Notes: generated by a model from the sequence alone, not told the origin. A DNA stretch of 64,000 bases from Laburnicola sp. R22_1 (GCA_014281115.1 JACONQ010000014.1:930001-994000), one strand, 5' to 3'; positions 44,323 to 56,030 are shown, numbered from the stretch's first letter. Numbers and translations are program-made.

Positions 44323-44755
44323 CTAAATGAGTGGATCTTGTCTACAGCCACGGCTCTTCTCCCGCCTGGATATCGCCTTATGATTATCCAGCAAGGAGGA
44401 TACAAAGAGCCTCTTGTGAAGGTTCTTGCATAGTCAAGTGTTTGTAATGCCTACACTAGTGTACGAGCCGTGGCCTTTGAGGCCTAGTGTATGCGCTATT
44501 CCGAAACAGGCTAGTGTTGACTAGCGATGTGGTACACACACTGCACTCAATCTTAAAATCGCAGTGTTCGAATGCTGTCAACTTACATTCATGAGTTGGC
44601 GGAAGGTGGTCCGCACGCACATGGAATGAGCTATCGCCATTGGTTGCTAGCCTATAGTCAGATTGTAAGACCTGCCCCCTCAATCAATCTTTTACTCCAC
44701 TTAACAAGAACATTCTCGTACAGTATCCAACTTCGCACTCAAGTCCGATCGCACC

Positions 44756-44884
44756 ATGGCGGCCACCGTGCCCTTCCGGTTCATGGACCTCCCCTTGGAG
44801 ATGAGGATTATGGTCTACGAGAGATTGCCGCGCCAGTTGCATCACCATACACTCAAAGTGGCCAATGTCATATATTTATTTGTT
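44756..44884 (+). pseudogene. 5' end of an F-box-like gene, cut by element F
   Basis: ATG at 44,756 in a good context (CACCATGGC) starts MAATVPFRFMDLPLEMRIMV followed by YERLPRQLHHHTLK. Many fungal F-box-like and 2EXR-type proteins begin with such an FRFLDLPxELR-xxVYE motif, which is the first helix of the domain. The frame continues only to about 44,884, where the short element F is inserted, and then hits TAG. No remainder of the gene is found to the right, where AT-rich repeats follow. The host gene is therefore truncated, with its 3' part deleted or displaced. The upstream sequence from about 44,330 is GC-normal and may be its promoter. Confidence 0.5.
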
Positions 44885-44891
44885 TATTTAT

Positions 44892-45023
44892 GTGGCGTTA
44901 ATTTATCTACCTAGCGGTAGGACAATAAAGGCTTTTATCTTAAATAATATAATAAAAAAAGCAGAGCCCCCTACTTAGTAATTAAAAAGAGCGTAAAGAC
45001 TTTAAAGGTAATTAAAAGAAAAG
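44892..45023 (+). mobile_element. Short element F, copy 4, at the island border
   Basis: Starts GTGGCG, holds the core AATAAAGGCTTTTATCTTAA, and extends to an A-rich tail (GGTAATTAAAAGAAAAG). A TATTTAT repeat on both sides (44,885-44,891 and 45,024-45,030) may be a short target duplication. This is the longest copy, with 51,205-51,332. Confidence 0.7.
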
Positions 45024-45047
45024 TATTTATTTCTATTAGGTTATAGT

Positions 45048-45115
45048 TAACATAACCTTTTATAAATTATAAAACTTAATAGTAAATATACTTAAAGTTT
45101 AATAGCTAAAGTATA
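45048..45115 (-). repeat. Repeat G, copy 3 (inverted, RIP-altered)
   Basis: The reverse complement matches 43,695-43,782 (CCTTTTATAAATTATAA). Confidence 0.5.
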
Positions 45116-45303
45116 TAAAAAGGTATAATTAGAATTATCTAAGAAAAGACTTCGCGCACTCTTAGTACATAGTATAACACTATTATAGAAAGCTATAAAA
45201 ATGCTAAAAAAACACTTTAAAACAAAGTAAAGTAGTAAGATAAATTTAGTAGCTATTTAGGAACTATTTATAAGCATATATAATTAGAATTAGAATTAGC
45301 TAT

Positions 45304-45595
45304 TGTTAAATATACGGGTATTCTTGATGAGTTGAGATGGAAAAGTGGTGGGTTGATTGATTGATTGTGTGTGTTCTGTCGGAGAAGCTCGGCTACCGCG
45401 AGAAGTAACTATCTAGTACTAAGCCGCACTAGTACTATTTAGAATAGTACAGGGGCAGTGTAAAACAGTAGTGCGCCAGCCTCCTTAGTGTATTTCACAG
45501 TGAAATCACTGTGATTTACACTGATTACCACTGTAAGGGGCCATATGATCGTACACACCTACCCACTGGATTTCACAGTGACTGTCTATCTGACA
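45304..45595 (-). repeat. Copia-2 3' LTR
   Basis: 292 bp with TG...CA ends. It contains overlapping palindromes around TTCACAGTGAAATCACTGTG (about 45,492-45,530). A polypurine tract on minus abuts its right end. Confidence 0.9.
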
Positions 45596-45655
45596 CACCC
45601 CCTCAGCTTGGAACCATCTCAAGCTGGACCCAATTCTTCGCAGCCGTACTATAAC

Positions 45656-48600
45656 TCATAGTCCAAAAGCTTCCATCCTGTCTTCCAATTCGTCAAGGTC
45701 GACCTCTTGGTCGGTGATCCTACCCCTGACGTCTTCAAGTCCGAGTTGATTTACGAACTTAGTCCATTTGCCAGCTAGCAGAGCCTTTGTAAGGCCATCT
45801 GCTGCTATTTCTTCTAATTGTTAGTACTGGATTTTGATAGCTCCACGTACTACTTCTTGTCGAAGCCAATGATTGTGTATGTCAACGTGCCTAAGCTTTG
45901 TTTATAACTTGGCAATTTCTTTGGTAACAAGTCGGATAGTTTGTTAATTGTCGCAATTAATGGTGATTATTGAGGATAAGAGTTTAATCTTAAGTTTAGC
46001 GATTAACTAAGCTGTAAAGAGTGCCTCCTTTGCAACCTATAAGAGTGCCAGCAACTCAGCTTTAGTTGTTAAAGTAGTGACAGTGTCTTGTTTGTTTGCC
46101 TTCCAGGCGACAAGTCCACTAAACAGCTTAATAATGTATCCTTACAAGCTCTTTCTGTTAAGGGTATTGTCTGCAAAGGACGCGTCGCTAGCAACCTTAT
46201 AGGTGTCTGCATCTCCAAAGCGTAGCCCTAGTGATTAGGTAAAGAATAAGTATAGCAGTACACAGTCGGCGGCTTTGTGATGGTCGTCGCTAGGATTTAA
46301 TAGGAAGCGCGATAATTAGGAGCTTGCGAAAGCGATATTAGGGCGCGTGGTTACTGCAGCGTACAGGATTAATCCTATCTTTCGCTGGTATTAGTTAATC
46401 TTAGCCTTCGTGGCGAGTCCTTCTTAAGGTAGCAGTTTAACTGCTAACATTGGGGTATCGTGTTTGAGGTCGCGTCAGTCGATAAGGCGACTAATCTTGT
46501 CCACATAGGACGCCTGTAATAGCCAGAGTTGCCTACTTGCACGGTCTCTAACAATTTTAATCCCTAGAAACCACTAAAGATTGTTACCTCTAGTAAGGGT
46601 AAACTTTGTACTTATCTTTTTTATTACTGCGTTAGCAGCGTGTTTCTGATCCCTTAAGTAGGCGACAATAAGGTTGTCTACATAGAAGAATATAATAATG
46701 CTGTCTTTAATTATATAGCAAGGCTTATAAGGGACTGCGGCAAAACTAAGATCCTTAAGAGCACTAGTAAATTCTCTCTACCACAGCAGTGGTGAGATTT
46801 AAAGACTATACAGTGCCTTATGCAACTGTAGGATAGTGCTAGGTTGGGTATAACCTTAGGGCATTCTTATGTAGAGTTCTCTGTCCAGTTTCGCATAGAC
46901 AAAAGCGTTGGTGACGTCGTACTGGCTAAGCTCTAGGTCATACCAAGCTGCTATAGCCATGAGTAGGCGAAATGATCGTCCTGCGAGGGTTGCGGCGTAG
47001 GTGTCTTGAGTAGTAAGGTGGTATTGTTAATCTCCACGTACTACCAACCTAGCCTTGCACTTCTGAAATTAATAATGTTTGTCGAGTTTGTATGTATACA
47101 CCCATATGCAGTTAAGGATTTGGTGGCCGCGTAATCGCACTGGGGAAACGGGCACCTCACTCTAAGACCTTATCTCCTTGTGGCTTTGTAGGTGTACTCG
47201 CTTAGCATTCTTTCACATATTAAATAGCGGGTGGTCTTCTAACCGTGTTCTGTAAGATGGAGGCTCTAGTAATTCACTTTAGTAGGGTTTCTTTCCTACT
47301 ATAAGTATGTGATTGAATTGCGCTTTGTTAAGCAGCTTCCCCTTATATTTGCCTCTGCTACCTGCCTGTGTTCTGGCTAGGAAAGCGGCTGCCTATAGCA
47401 TAGCGCGTTAATCTAGCTATAGTGATCTAAAGGGAAATTGTTTATGTTAATCGTGTTCGAGGCTCGCCATTGATTGGGCAAGCAGTGCGATAGGCGGAGG
47501 TGTCGCTAGTGGTGTTGGGTAGGTGTAATTGATCTTCCTCCCTTAATAGTACCCTAGAGCATTATCGTTATTCTTGCGAGAGTTAGTGATCGACTTATCC
47601 TCGTATAAAGACTTGGTGTTTTCGTGTTCTAGTGGTAAGGGCGGTAGCTTCACTAATCGGGTCCATGCAGCAATCTCTTTATAAGTGCTATGCATAAGGT
47701 TGTTCAATAGGTCTTTTTCTTTACCTAAGAATACTAATTTTTTGTTAAAGATAATATCTTAGGTACTAATGACTTTCCCAAGTGGAGGTATTTATATCCT
47801 CTAGATGTTTGTTGATTGGTAGCCTACTAGGTATCCAATTCATGCCTTTAGATCTAACCTTTGGAGCTTGCTCTTGCTGCGTTTTGTATTATTAGTTATA
47901 GCGAAGGCTTTATAGCCATAGGCCCTAAGGTGAGCCTGGTTTAGTTTCTTTAGTTGAGTGACAATACTGTTTTAGAAAGCAACTATTGTAAAGAATACTT
48001 TGTATGGTGATCGCTATTAATTAGTGTAGTTTAGAGTTCGATTGTATAGGTATACAGCCGCTTGTGTGATTTCTAGCCATAGTGTCTAGGGAAAGTTGGC
48101 GTTAAGTCGCATTGCACGACTCTTCTCCTTAATTATACCCCCTAAGCGTTTAGCTCCTCTATTTTAAGCTTAGGTATTAGGTGCTGAAGGCTCGATAATA
48201 ATACCTTCACTAACACACTATCTGTAAACGTCTTGCTTAACTAAGAAGATCTCATTGTCTAATTTAATGACTTTAACTGTTATCTTAAACTGTACTTTTA
48301 TAAATAGTACAAATTCCTTTAGCAGTTTAATAATTGTTCGTGCTAGTTAGTTGTCTTTAAAGTAGAAATCCCAAGCTATGCCTAAGAATCGATTAGTGAT
48401 AAGCATTTGGCTTTTCTTGCTAGTGGAGCTCTTATCTTTAAAGTTGTGAAAGTCTATAGCGACTCTCTTACTAGGACCGTTATTAATTTGTTTAGCCTAT
48501 TGTCTAATTTGTTGCTTAAGCTTTAATCTGCCGTAAGCATCGCATTGGACTGTAGTTAGTCCTTTAAGGCGCACCCCCTTACAGTGATTCACTGTGTGTT

Positions 48601-50446
48601 CTAGCGCCTGAGGACCTAGGTGGCCTAGTTGTTTGTGCTATGTGTTGGCGTCCGCCTTCTGCGCTCGTCGTGCGGTGCGCGTAGTAATCTTGTGTGTGGC
48701 GTACGTACTATTGGGTATAGTACGATTTGGTGTTGGTGTTGCTCTGAACTCTAGTACCTATTAATTGTGTATTTCTTAAAGTTTGGCGAGGATTGTATTG
48801 TCCCTTCTCTTAATTGTTGTTGGATCTGCTAGCGTGTCCTACTAGAGGCCTTGCCTGCGGAGTAATTAAAAAGACACTAGGTTGCATAGCAGATTAGGGT
48901 AGTAGGCGACGTTGTCTAGCCTTATTACCCTATTTTCTTGTACACTCTTAACGTGTAGATGGACACTTCTATATCCCCTAATCTATACTTGTGTTGAGCC
49001 CGCCCATATAAAGTCTCCTGGCGACGGTGGTCGCAGCGTGACGAAACAATCAATATTATTAAAAATGTGGCAAGTTGTGCCAAAATTAAGGATTGCGGAG
49101 TAACGTAGTGGGTATGTGTTCGGGTCTGAGTGGTAGGAGGCGGCATTAAAGCTCGCTAAGAGGACGGTAATTCGTCTACCATCTAGTCATTTATTGTTAG
49201 CAACTTTAGTGATTTGAGTTAGAGTAGGGGTGCTTAATTGTTTAATTCTTAGTGTCTGTGATCTTAGACACTTTATAGATCTTATGCTTTCTATAAGCGC
49301 TGGGTTATTCTCTATCCTGAATTTTATTAGGGCAACTATTGCTGGTTTTAGTTAAAACTATTTAGGTTATTTCTTAGGGAAAGCGTAAAACTAGTCTTTT
49401 AGATTATGGCGTTGTTTACAAGCAGGGCACTTAAGATTTAATTCTTCTTAGCCACTAACTGCTGTTGGCTCATTATCTATAATTGCAGACTGCTTAGATT
49501 TGGCTTTAGAGCCAGCTTTCTTGGCGCGTAATCTGCCTCGCTTAAGTGATGCTGCTTTATCCACAGGATAGGCGTCCCTATCTGTGGTCTAGGTAGTTGC
49601 ACCACTATTAGCAAGAGATGGTTCTGTAACAGCAAAAGCGCCCTTTTGTTTGCCCTTAATTAGGTGCTGCATTACTATGTGTTCTTAGAAGAGTTTCACT
49701 ATTTCTTTTCTTCTAACAGCATGATCCTTGCTCCCATTCTAATGGAAGGTCGTAACCCAAACAGGTGCGACGTTGGACACTGCCTTCATAAAATCCTTCT
49801 TAACTAAGTCAGGCTTCTGGAGCTCTGGGACTCTATTAAACTCAGCTTCTATAGCTGCATAATCGTACTCAGCAAGCCAGGTTGCCCATGATCCAGCAGT
49901 CCTCATCGGCTTAAGGGCATCTTGATACCTGGCCCTTGCTTGTTATTCTTTGTTATCTTAGTTGACCCCAACTATAATTGTAAGGTTCTTGATCTATTAT
50001 CTAATTAATTGACCTAGTATGCAGCAATTAGTCTGCAAGTGTACTGAGGTTGTTAATTGTATAAGGGTAACTAGTTTGTCTAGGTTTGCCTTCTTATCGC
50101 GGTATGCGCGGTCGAGTATCTTAAAGGTTTCGAGTTGATTCTTGTAGTAGTTCATATCCTCATTGTAACCCTTTAGACTAATTTGCGATAGCTGCGACGG
50201 TAGCGTTAGATGTTTGTTAGGGTTGGTCGGGTGTGCGTTAGTAAACACGCTATTTGGTTGATAGAAACCAACATCTGGTGCTGTTGGCATGATTGGTTTG
50301 ATTGTAGGTTCGATAGGTAGGGCTGGGTCGATGAGATCCCAGACCTCCAGTGATTGGGCTTAGGCTTTGATTTGCCTCAGCCATAGTGTGTAGTTCGAAT
50401 AGTCGGTCAGGATTACTGTGGAAACCCTAAGTATCGATAGAGGCAT
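45656..50446 (-). pseudogene. Copia-2 gag-pol polyprotein
   Basis: ATG at 50,446 and TGA at 45,656 bound exactly 1,597 codons on minus, so no net indel has occurred, but TAA/TAG codons interrupt the frame (the first in gag, after LWLRQIKA). Gag begins MPLSILRVSTVILTDYSNY and continues through NEDMNYYKNQLETFKILDRA. Reverse transcriptase is near 46,600-46,900 with the catalytic motif reading YVDN (Asp codon 46,676-46,678, Asn codon 46,673-46,675). The polyprotein ends with RITDQEVDLDELEDRMEAFG. It makes the nucleocapsid and the integrase, reverse transcriptase and RNase H needed for copying when intact. The frame is less RIP-damaged than in Copia-1. Confidence 0.88.
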
Positions 50447-50469
50447 AATAATCGGTTTGATTGAGGCAG

Positions 50470-50482
50470 TGAGACTCTTAAT
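50470..50482 (-). promoter_or_regulatory. Candidate primer-binding site, anticodon-loop type (Copia-2)
   Basis: TGAGACTCTTAAT on plus, flush with the LTR, identical to Copia-3 despite different LTRs. Confidence 0.55.
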
Positions 50483-50774
50483 TGTTAAATATACGGGTAT
50501 TCTTGATGAGTTGAGATGGAAAAGTGGTGGGTTGATTGATTGATTGTGTGTGTTCTGTCGGAGAAGCTCGGCTACCGCGAGAAGTAACTATCTAGTACTA
50601 AGCCGCACTAGTACTATTTAGAATAGTACAGGGGCAGTGTAAAATAGTAGTGCGCCAGCCTCCTTAGTGTATTTCACAGTGAAATCACTGTGATTTACAC
50701 TAATTACCACTGTAAGGGGCCATATGATCGTACACACCTACCCACTGGATTTCACAGTGACTGTCTATCTGACA
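50483..50774 (-). repeat. Copia-2 5' LTR
   Basis: 292-bp partner of 45,304-45,595, starting TGTTAAATATACGGGTATTC. Confidence 0.9.
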
Positions 50775-50792
50775 GCTATAGTAAAGAGCTAA

Positions 50793-51137
50793 TTCCCCCC
50801 CGGGATTAATCCGTAATGTCACGTGATCCCGGGCCGGCTGTTTAACCGACTATCGTGTTACGTAATTAATAATTTCTTCGACGACATTTTTTGCTACAAT
50901 AATAACAATAATAATTATAATAGTAACTAACCTAACTATTTTAGCAGACTATCTATTAACTACTATTAATAATACTGCTATAAAGAAAGTTAATAATAAA
51001 AAATTTATTATTTTGTGTATATTTTATTACTACTACTATATGCTAGATACTAGATTATAGTGCCTTTTATTTTACTTTTCTCTATATATAGTATAGACTT
51101 AATCTTAGTTAGAATTTCTACATAATAAAAATATTTA
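50793..51137 (-). mobile_element. Longest copy of short element E (345 bp)
   Basis: Flanked by perfect 15-bp repeats ATAGTAAAGAGCTAA (50,778-50,792 and 51,138-51,152). The left part (CCCGGGATTAATCCGTAATG) is hardly mutated. The right part is RIP-altered and matches 16,049-16,231. Copia-2 later inserted within the left duplication. Confidence 0.75.
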
Positions 51138-51204
51138 ATAGTAAAGAGCTAAAGTATAATATAATAATTATAAAGGCTAATTATATAATAGTTATATAAT
51201 AATT

Positions 51205-51332
51205 CTTATTTTTTGTTATTACCTTTTTCACGCTCTTTTTAATTACTAAGCAAAGGGCTCTGCTTTTTTTATCGTGTTATTTAAGATAAAAGCCTTTGTC
51301 GTGCTATTCCTAGGTAGTTAATTTAACGCCAC
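51205..51332 (-). mobile_element. Short element F, copy 5
   Basis: 128 bp between perfect 11-bp repeats ATATAATAATT (51,194-51,204 and 51,333-51,343). It ends at the conserved AATTTAACGCCAC. Confidence 0.78.
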
Positions 51333-51477
51333 ATATAATAATTAAACTATAAAATAGTAATCTTAGAGTTATTATTTAATTATAGAACTTTAAAGAGTAG
51401 TAAATATTAAAGAGTAATAATAAAAATAGAATAGAAGCTAGTATCTATATTCTATATTTTTATTATAATCTACTATA

Positions 51478-52574
51478 GTTTTTTTACAACTAAGAGGTTT
51501 CTAATAAAATATTATAATAATAGTAGTTATTCCTCCTACTATTATTAACATAGAAAAGCGTTTTAAGATAGTGTTAATAAAAAGGGGTTAGCGCGTTATA
51601 AGCGAGCTAAGCGAGCTTAGTAGACTTAGCGCGCCTACTCTAACTAAAAAAAATCTATATGCAAAACTATGCATAAGGCTATATTACTATACTATAGTTT
51701 AGGGCAAAGGGAGGAGATAAGGTGCTTATTATAACTATTATCTCCCTTCTTTACTATTATCCCTAAAAATATTATAAGAAGTAATAGCTATAATAGTAGG
51801 TTTGTGCTACTTATAAGATATATACTAGGAACTTATATACTATAGATACACTAATACTCTATTTCTATATTAAAGTTAACTTTAAAACTTCTACTACTAT
51901 CTCTATTATTCTATTTTCTACTATCTTCCTAGGTCCTAATACTAAAGTTGCTGTTAACGCTATCTAAAAATACGCTCTAATCTATCTATCTAAAGACACT
52001 AGGTCTATACTAGAGTACTACTTTATCTATAAAATTATTAATAGGAAGTAGGTATACTTTATTCTATAAAAGGCGGTCCTAGTGTACTAGTTAGGCTAGT
52101 AATAGATTAGTAACTATAGGCGTAGTAATAGATATAGAGACTTTCTACTATATCTATAATGCCTTGCATTACTATATATTAGAAAGGAGATAAATAAGAG
52201 TAGAATTAAAGGTAGTAAAAAGAAGATAAAGGTATTTATTAATAAGTTGCTAAGGTAGAAAAGTGTTGTATAAATATATTAGATTCTTATAATTATAGTT
52301 TTAGATAGTAAGCTAGTAAGCACGTTACTAATAATAGTAAGAAAGTAAGAGTTAGTTTTCTATATACGCTTTAAGTAAATTTTAATAGGTATTAGAGCGC
52401 TTATAGATAGTAGGATAAGTGTGTAGTAACTACTATTACGTTAGTAGAGACTAGGAGTAGATTATATTTTTAGGCGCTAGACTAGAGTAGCCTTTCTATC
52501 CTAACCTACGCAGGCTCAAATTAAAAAAATTGTCATTAAAAAGAGTAATTAACACCAAATAAACAATATAATAC
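51478..52574 (-). mobile_element. Second complete poly(A) non-LTR-like element (B-C)
   Basis: About 1.1 kb. It starts GTTTTTTTACAACTAAG and ends AAACAATATAATAC, with a 12-bp duplication TAATCTACTATA (51,466-51,477 and 52,575-52,586). Same extent as 12,244-13,357. Confidence 0.72.
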
Positions 52575-52766
52575 TAATCTACTATAATAAAGCTTATATA
52601 TAGTAATCTTAATTTTTTTATTAATAAAACTATTATAGCTTTATTAATATACTATAGTAGTATTAGTAATTTTTAAATCTATATTTTTGAACTCTCTTAT
52701 TTTAATAACTACTATACTAAAAAAGTTAAACTATAAGTAAAAAAGTAAAGGTATATAGTATTACTA

Positions 52767-52830
52767 GTTCTTCCCTAGGGTTAATCTATAATATTATATA
52801 ATCCTAGGCTAGCTATTTAACTAACTACTA
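52767..52830. repeat. Element E fragment (left-end part)
   Basis: CCCTAGGGTTAATCTATAAT matches 23,245 onward. It ends at the Tc1 insertion. Confidence 0.5.
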
Positions 52831-54952
52831 CAGTAGGGTGACACAAAAAAAGCGTCTAGTAAAAAGATACCTTTTTAAAAGTTATATAACTAAGTGAGTT
52901 TTAATACTATGTAAATAAAAAGTATACGGTTTAAAAGAGGACATATAGGAAATTGAGATGAGGTACTAGTTACGTGCTTACTAAGCAGGGTCCTTAAGGT
53001 ATCTATCTCTAAACTTAGTGTTTCTAAAAAGTCAATTTTTAATGCGTTATGACTTTTTTATTTAGTATGCTACTAGGCTAATGTTTTTACTAGCTATTCT
53101 AGGCCTAGTGTAGATTACGTAAGCAAAATTTCGGAGTACTTATATAACTTAATTAAGAAATTATTTAATGTTTAAAAAATTACGTGATTTTAAAAGTTAA
53201 TTAAATCACGTGATTTATTACTAAGATTATGGTATAATATAATATCTTTTGTCTAGTAAATTTTCTCTTTTGTATTTCCTCGAATGGAGCCAAAATTGTC
53301 AAAACTCGAAAGTTAAGTTTCTTTACTTAAAAAAGCAAATACTTCTAATTCTACTATTGCTACTACCCTTAATAAGCCTCTACAATCTATTAAGACTGCT
53401 ATTAGACGTATTAATAAGAAAAATAAGGGAGATAACTTATTAAAAGGGGTAAAACAGGGAGAGCAACTAAGGTTACTTCTAGGGAGAAAAGAGTTATTAA
53501 TAGGGATTTAACTAAAAGCCCTAAGAAGACAAATAAGAGGCTATTAGAAGAGAATAGTTTTGGCTTTACTAAGAGGACGTTACAGAGAGTTTTAAAAGGA
53601 GAAGACTATTCTTTTAACGTCTCTAAGAAAAAGGCCTATTTAACTAAAGAAAGAGCTAAAAGAAGAGAATTCTAGGCTAAAGAGATAGTTAAGGAGCTAG
53701 AAAATATTAACTTTGCTAAAGTTATATTTTCTGACGAGTCTACTATCCAAAGGGGGCATGGTAATAGGCAAGAATATATAAGAAAAAGGGGAAAATCGAA
53801 AATTAGGCCTGAATAGCGCAAGAACCGAACAACTAGTAAGTTATTAATTTCTTTTATATTCTAGAATTATAGAGCCCTTTTTTCTCTATAATTAGGTTAT
53901 TTTACTTTTTTTATATCTTTTTATTTGAGCTAGTACTAATTCACTGAAAGCGCGAGATATTTCTATCTCAGTCTGGGGCTGTATTTGGATAGGAGGACGT
54001 TCTAAACTAGTGTTTTTAAGGGACCCTATTAAAACTAGGACCTTTAATAACACTAGATATATACAGGAGTGTTTAAATCCTGTCTTAAAACCTCTTTTAA
54101 AAAGAGATAAGTAAAGGACACCTTTTTCTTCTTTTTTCTTTTTTCTTTTAATATATATAATATATATATATATATATTATATTTTTATAATCTTATTCTT
54201 TATACTAATTATAACTAGGCTGGAAGTTTCAACAGGATAATTCGAAGATCCACGGAACTTCACAGGTGAAAAGGTGGTTTTCTAGGAATAAAGTCTTTGT
54301 TTTTGGGAATCCACCCTATTCACCAGACTTAAATCCTATAGAAAACGTTTGGAGTCTATTAAAAAATAGGCTAGGAAAAAGAAATAGGGCTTCTTTAGGC
54401 TTTGGCACTAGTAAATCTAGTGTAGAAGCCTTTAAAAGAGCTATACAAGAGGAGTGGGATTTAATTCCACAGGAGGCTATAGATTATTGTATACTATCTT
54501 TGCCTAAGCGTTATAATGACGTTATAGAGGCTAAAGGATGGTATACTAAGTACTAGTTATATATTATTTACTAGTTCTATCTAATTGTTTAATATTAATT
54601 AATCTTTATCTTTTTCCTTATAATTATTATTTCTATGAATAAATCTATAATAAAAATTAAGTTATATAGTCCTTATAGACTAAACTATAATATATATAAG
54701 TTATAGAATTTCATCTACGTAGAAAACAAAGTTATATAGGGTCAAAGTTTTAAGAAAAATTTCCTTAACTTTACTAAGATACCTCTAGTTAGCACTGATT
54801 ACTAAGCTCTTACTAACCTTCTATACTAAATCTCCTAAACCTTCTCCTTAAAACGGTATACTTTTTATTTACACAGTATTAAAACTTTCCTAGTTATATA
54901 ACTTTTAAAAAGGTATCTTTTTACTAGGCGCTTTTTTTGTGTCACCCTACCA
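52831..54952 (+). mobile_element. Tc1-type DNA transposon with about 100-bp inverted repeats
   Basis: Inverted termini (about 52,831-52,930 and 54,850-54,952) share GGTGACACAAAAAAAGCG and AAAGATACCTTTTTAAAAG. TA flanks both ends (52,829-52,830 and 54,953-54,954). The element is about 2.1 kb. The transposase has a DD34E layout, so this is Tc1 type, separate from the two pogo elements. Confidence 0.9.
53270..54556 (+). pseudogene. Tc1-type transposase, catalytic DD34E residues still encoded
   Basis: N-terminal helix-turn-helix (STIATTLNKPLQSIKTAIRR), then after a frame change near 53,430 a second DNA-binding part (GRATKVTSREKRVINRDL), then VIFSDESTIQRGHGNRQEYI with the first Asp at 53,733-53,735. 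A likely intron follows (GTAAGT at about 53,860, CTAG near 53,935), then a block with VWGCIWIGG, a second likely intron (GTAAAG at about 54,113 to CTAG near 54,218), then WKFQQDNSKIHGTSQVKRWF with the second Asp at 54,236-54,238. Next is SPDLNPIENVWSLLK with Glu at 54,341-54,343, exactly 34 residues later. The last exon from 54,224 to TAG 54,556 is undamaged. Start and splice junctions are uncertain and a few stops precede the catalytic core, so I call it a pseudogene with moderate certainty. Confidence 0.75.
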
Positions 54953-54954
54953 TA

Positions 54955-55660
54955 TATCTATAAGCTTTTTACACTATAGCTACGCTTTTAAACTTTTATA
55001 GTCCTTAAGGAACTACTACTTATTATTTAGTAGCCGCCCTATACTTTTACTTTGCTAGTTCTTATCTTTAAGCTTCTTTAGTAACAGCTTTACTTTATTT
55101 TATTATTATAGTATAAACGCCTAATCTAACCCTCTATCTAGATACTAAAGAAGTGCTTTGCACTTTAGAATTTAAAGTTATAAGACTAGCTAATAGGGCC
55201 TAAATAGCTAGGGCTAGGTATTATTAAAAATATTAAGATTAAGAGACCCTTTTAATAACCCTACTTACTATATAAAATTGCTAAATTGTTAAAAATTATT
55301 CTTAACTTTGCCTAGCTAATTCTCTATATACTCTTTAAACTCTACTATAGCTATGCTACCTTATATAAAAGAAGTAGTATAGTTAAGTTACTAGAATATT
55401 ATTGCGTTACTAGATATAATAAATAAAAGGCTAGATTTAAAAGATAGTAGTAGTAGTTATATATTAAAGATAAAGATTAAGTATACTAGGCGTTACTAAT
55501 ATTATAAAAGTAGGTAGACTTTATACGCTATACATATAGTAAACTATAGTTACGCTATAGCTACTAGATTGCAAATATAATAACTAAACTATAGTTAAGT
55601 ATTCTATTGCCTATATTACTCCTGCGGTTGCGACTCTACATAGGTCCACTATAGTTTTTT
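54955..55660. repeat. Repeat H, copy 2
   Basis: Matches 23,391-24,230 over several stretches (GTTACGCTATAGCTACTAGATTG). No coding frame. Confidence 0.5.
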
Positions 55661-55699
55661 AATAGTCTACTAGTTAAGAGATAATATATAACTTAGTTA

Positions 55700-55910
55700 T
55701 ACTAGATAGTAGACTATCTATTAACTACTATTAATAATACTGCTATAAAAAAGTTAATAATAAAATTATTATTATTTTATGTATATTTTGTTACTACTAC
55801 TATATACTAGATACTAGATTTTAGTGCCTCTTATTTTACTTCTCTCTGTGTATAGTGCGGACTTAACCTTAGTTAGAATCTCTATATAATAAAGATGTTT
55901 AATAGTATTA
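55700..55910 (-). repeat. Element E, RIP-altered copy
   Basis: Matches the right two thirds of 50,793-51,137 and the element at 16,049 (AGTGCCTCTTATTTTACTTC). Borders are not flanked by a clear duplication. Confidence 0.6.
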
Positions 55911-55916
55911 TTTAAT

Positions 55917-56030
55917 CTACCTATAGATAGAAAAATAAAGACTTTTATCTTAAATAATATATTATTAACTAACTACCTAGAGGTAGAATAACCAAGGCTT
56001 TTATCTTAAATAATATAATAGTTCGTGCCT
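55917..56030 (+). repeat. Two truncated F elements in tandem
   Basis: The motif ACTTTTATCTTAAATAATAT / GCTTTTATCTTAAATAATAT occurs twice, each preceded by a TACCTA-like start. Confidence 0.55.

Larger units (their letters stand above)
45304..50774 (-). mobile_element. Copia-2: complete Ty1/Copia LTR retrotransposon
   Basis: A 5,471-bp element with 292-bp LTRs (45,304-45,595 and 50,483-50,774) and a perfect GCTAT target duplication (45,299-45,303 and 50,775-50,779). The LTRs differ from those of Copia-1/3 but the gag-pol layout and primer-binding region are related. The two LTRs are almost identical: I saw two differences, both C/T or G/A type. It is inserted in the left duplication of element E at 50,793. 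Confidence 0.95.
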
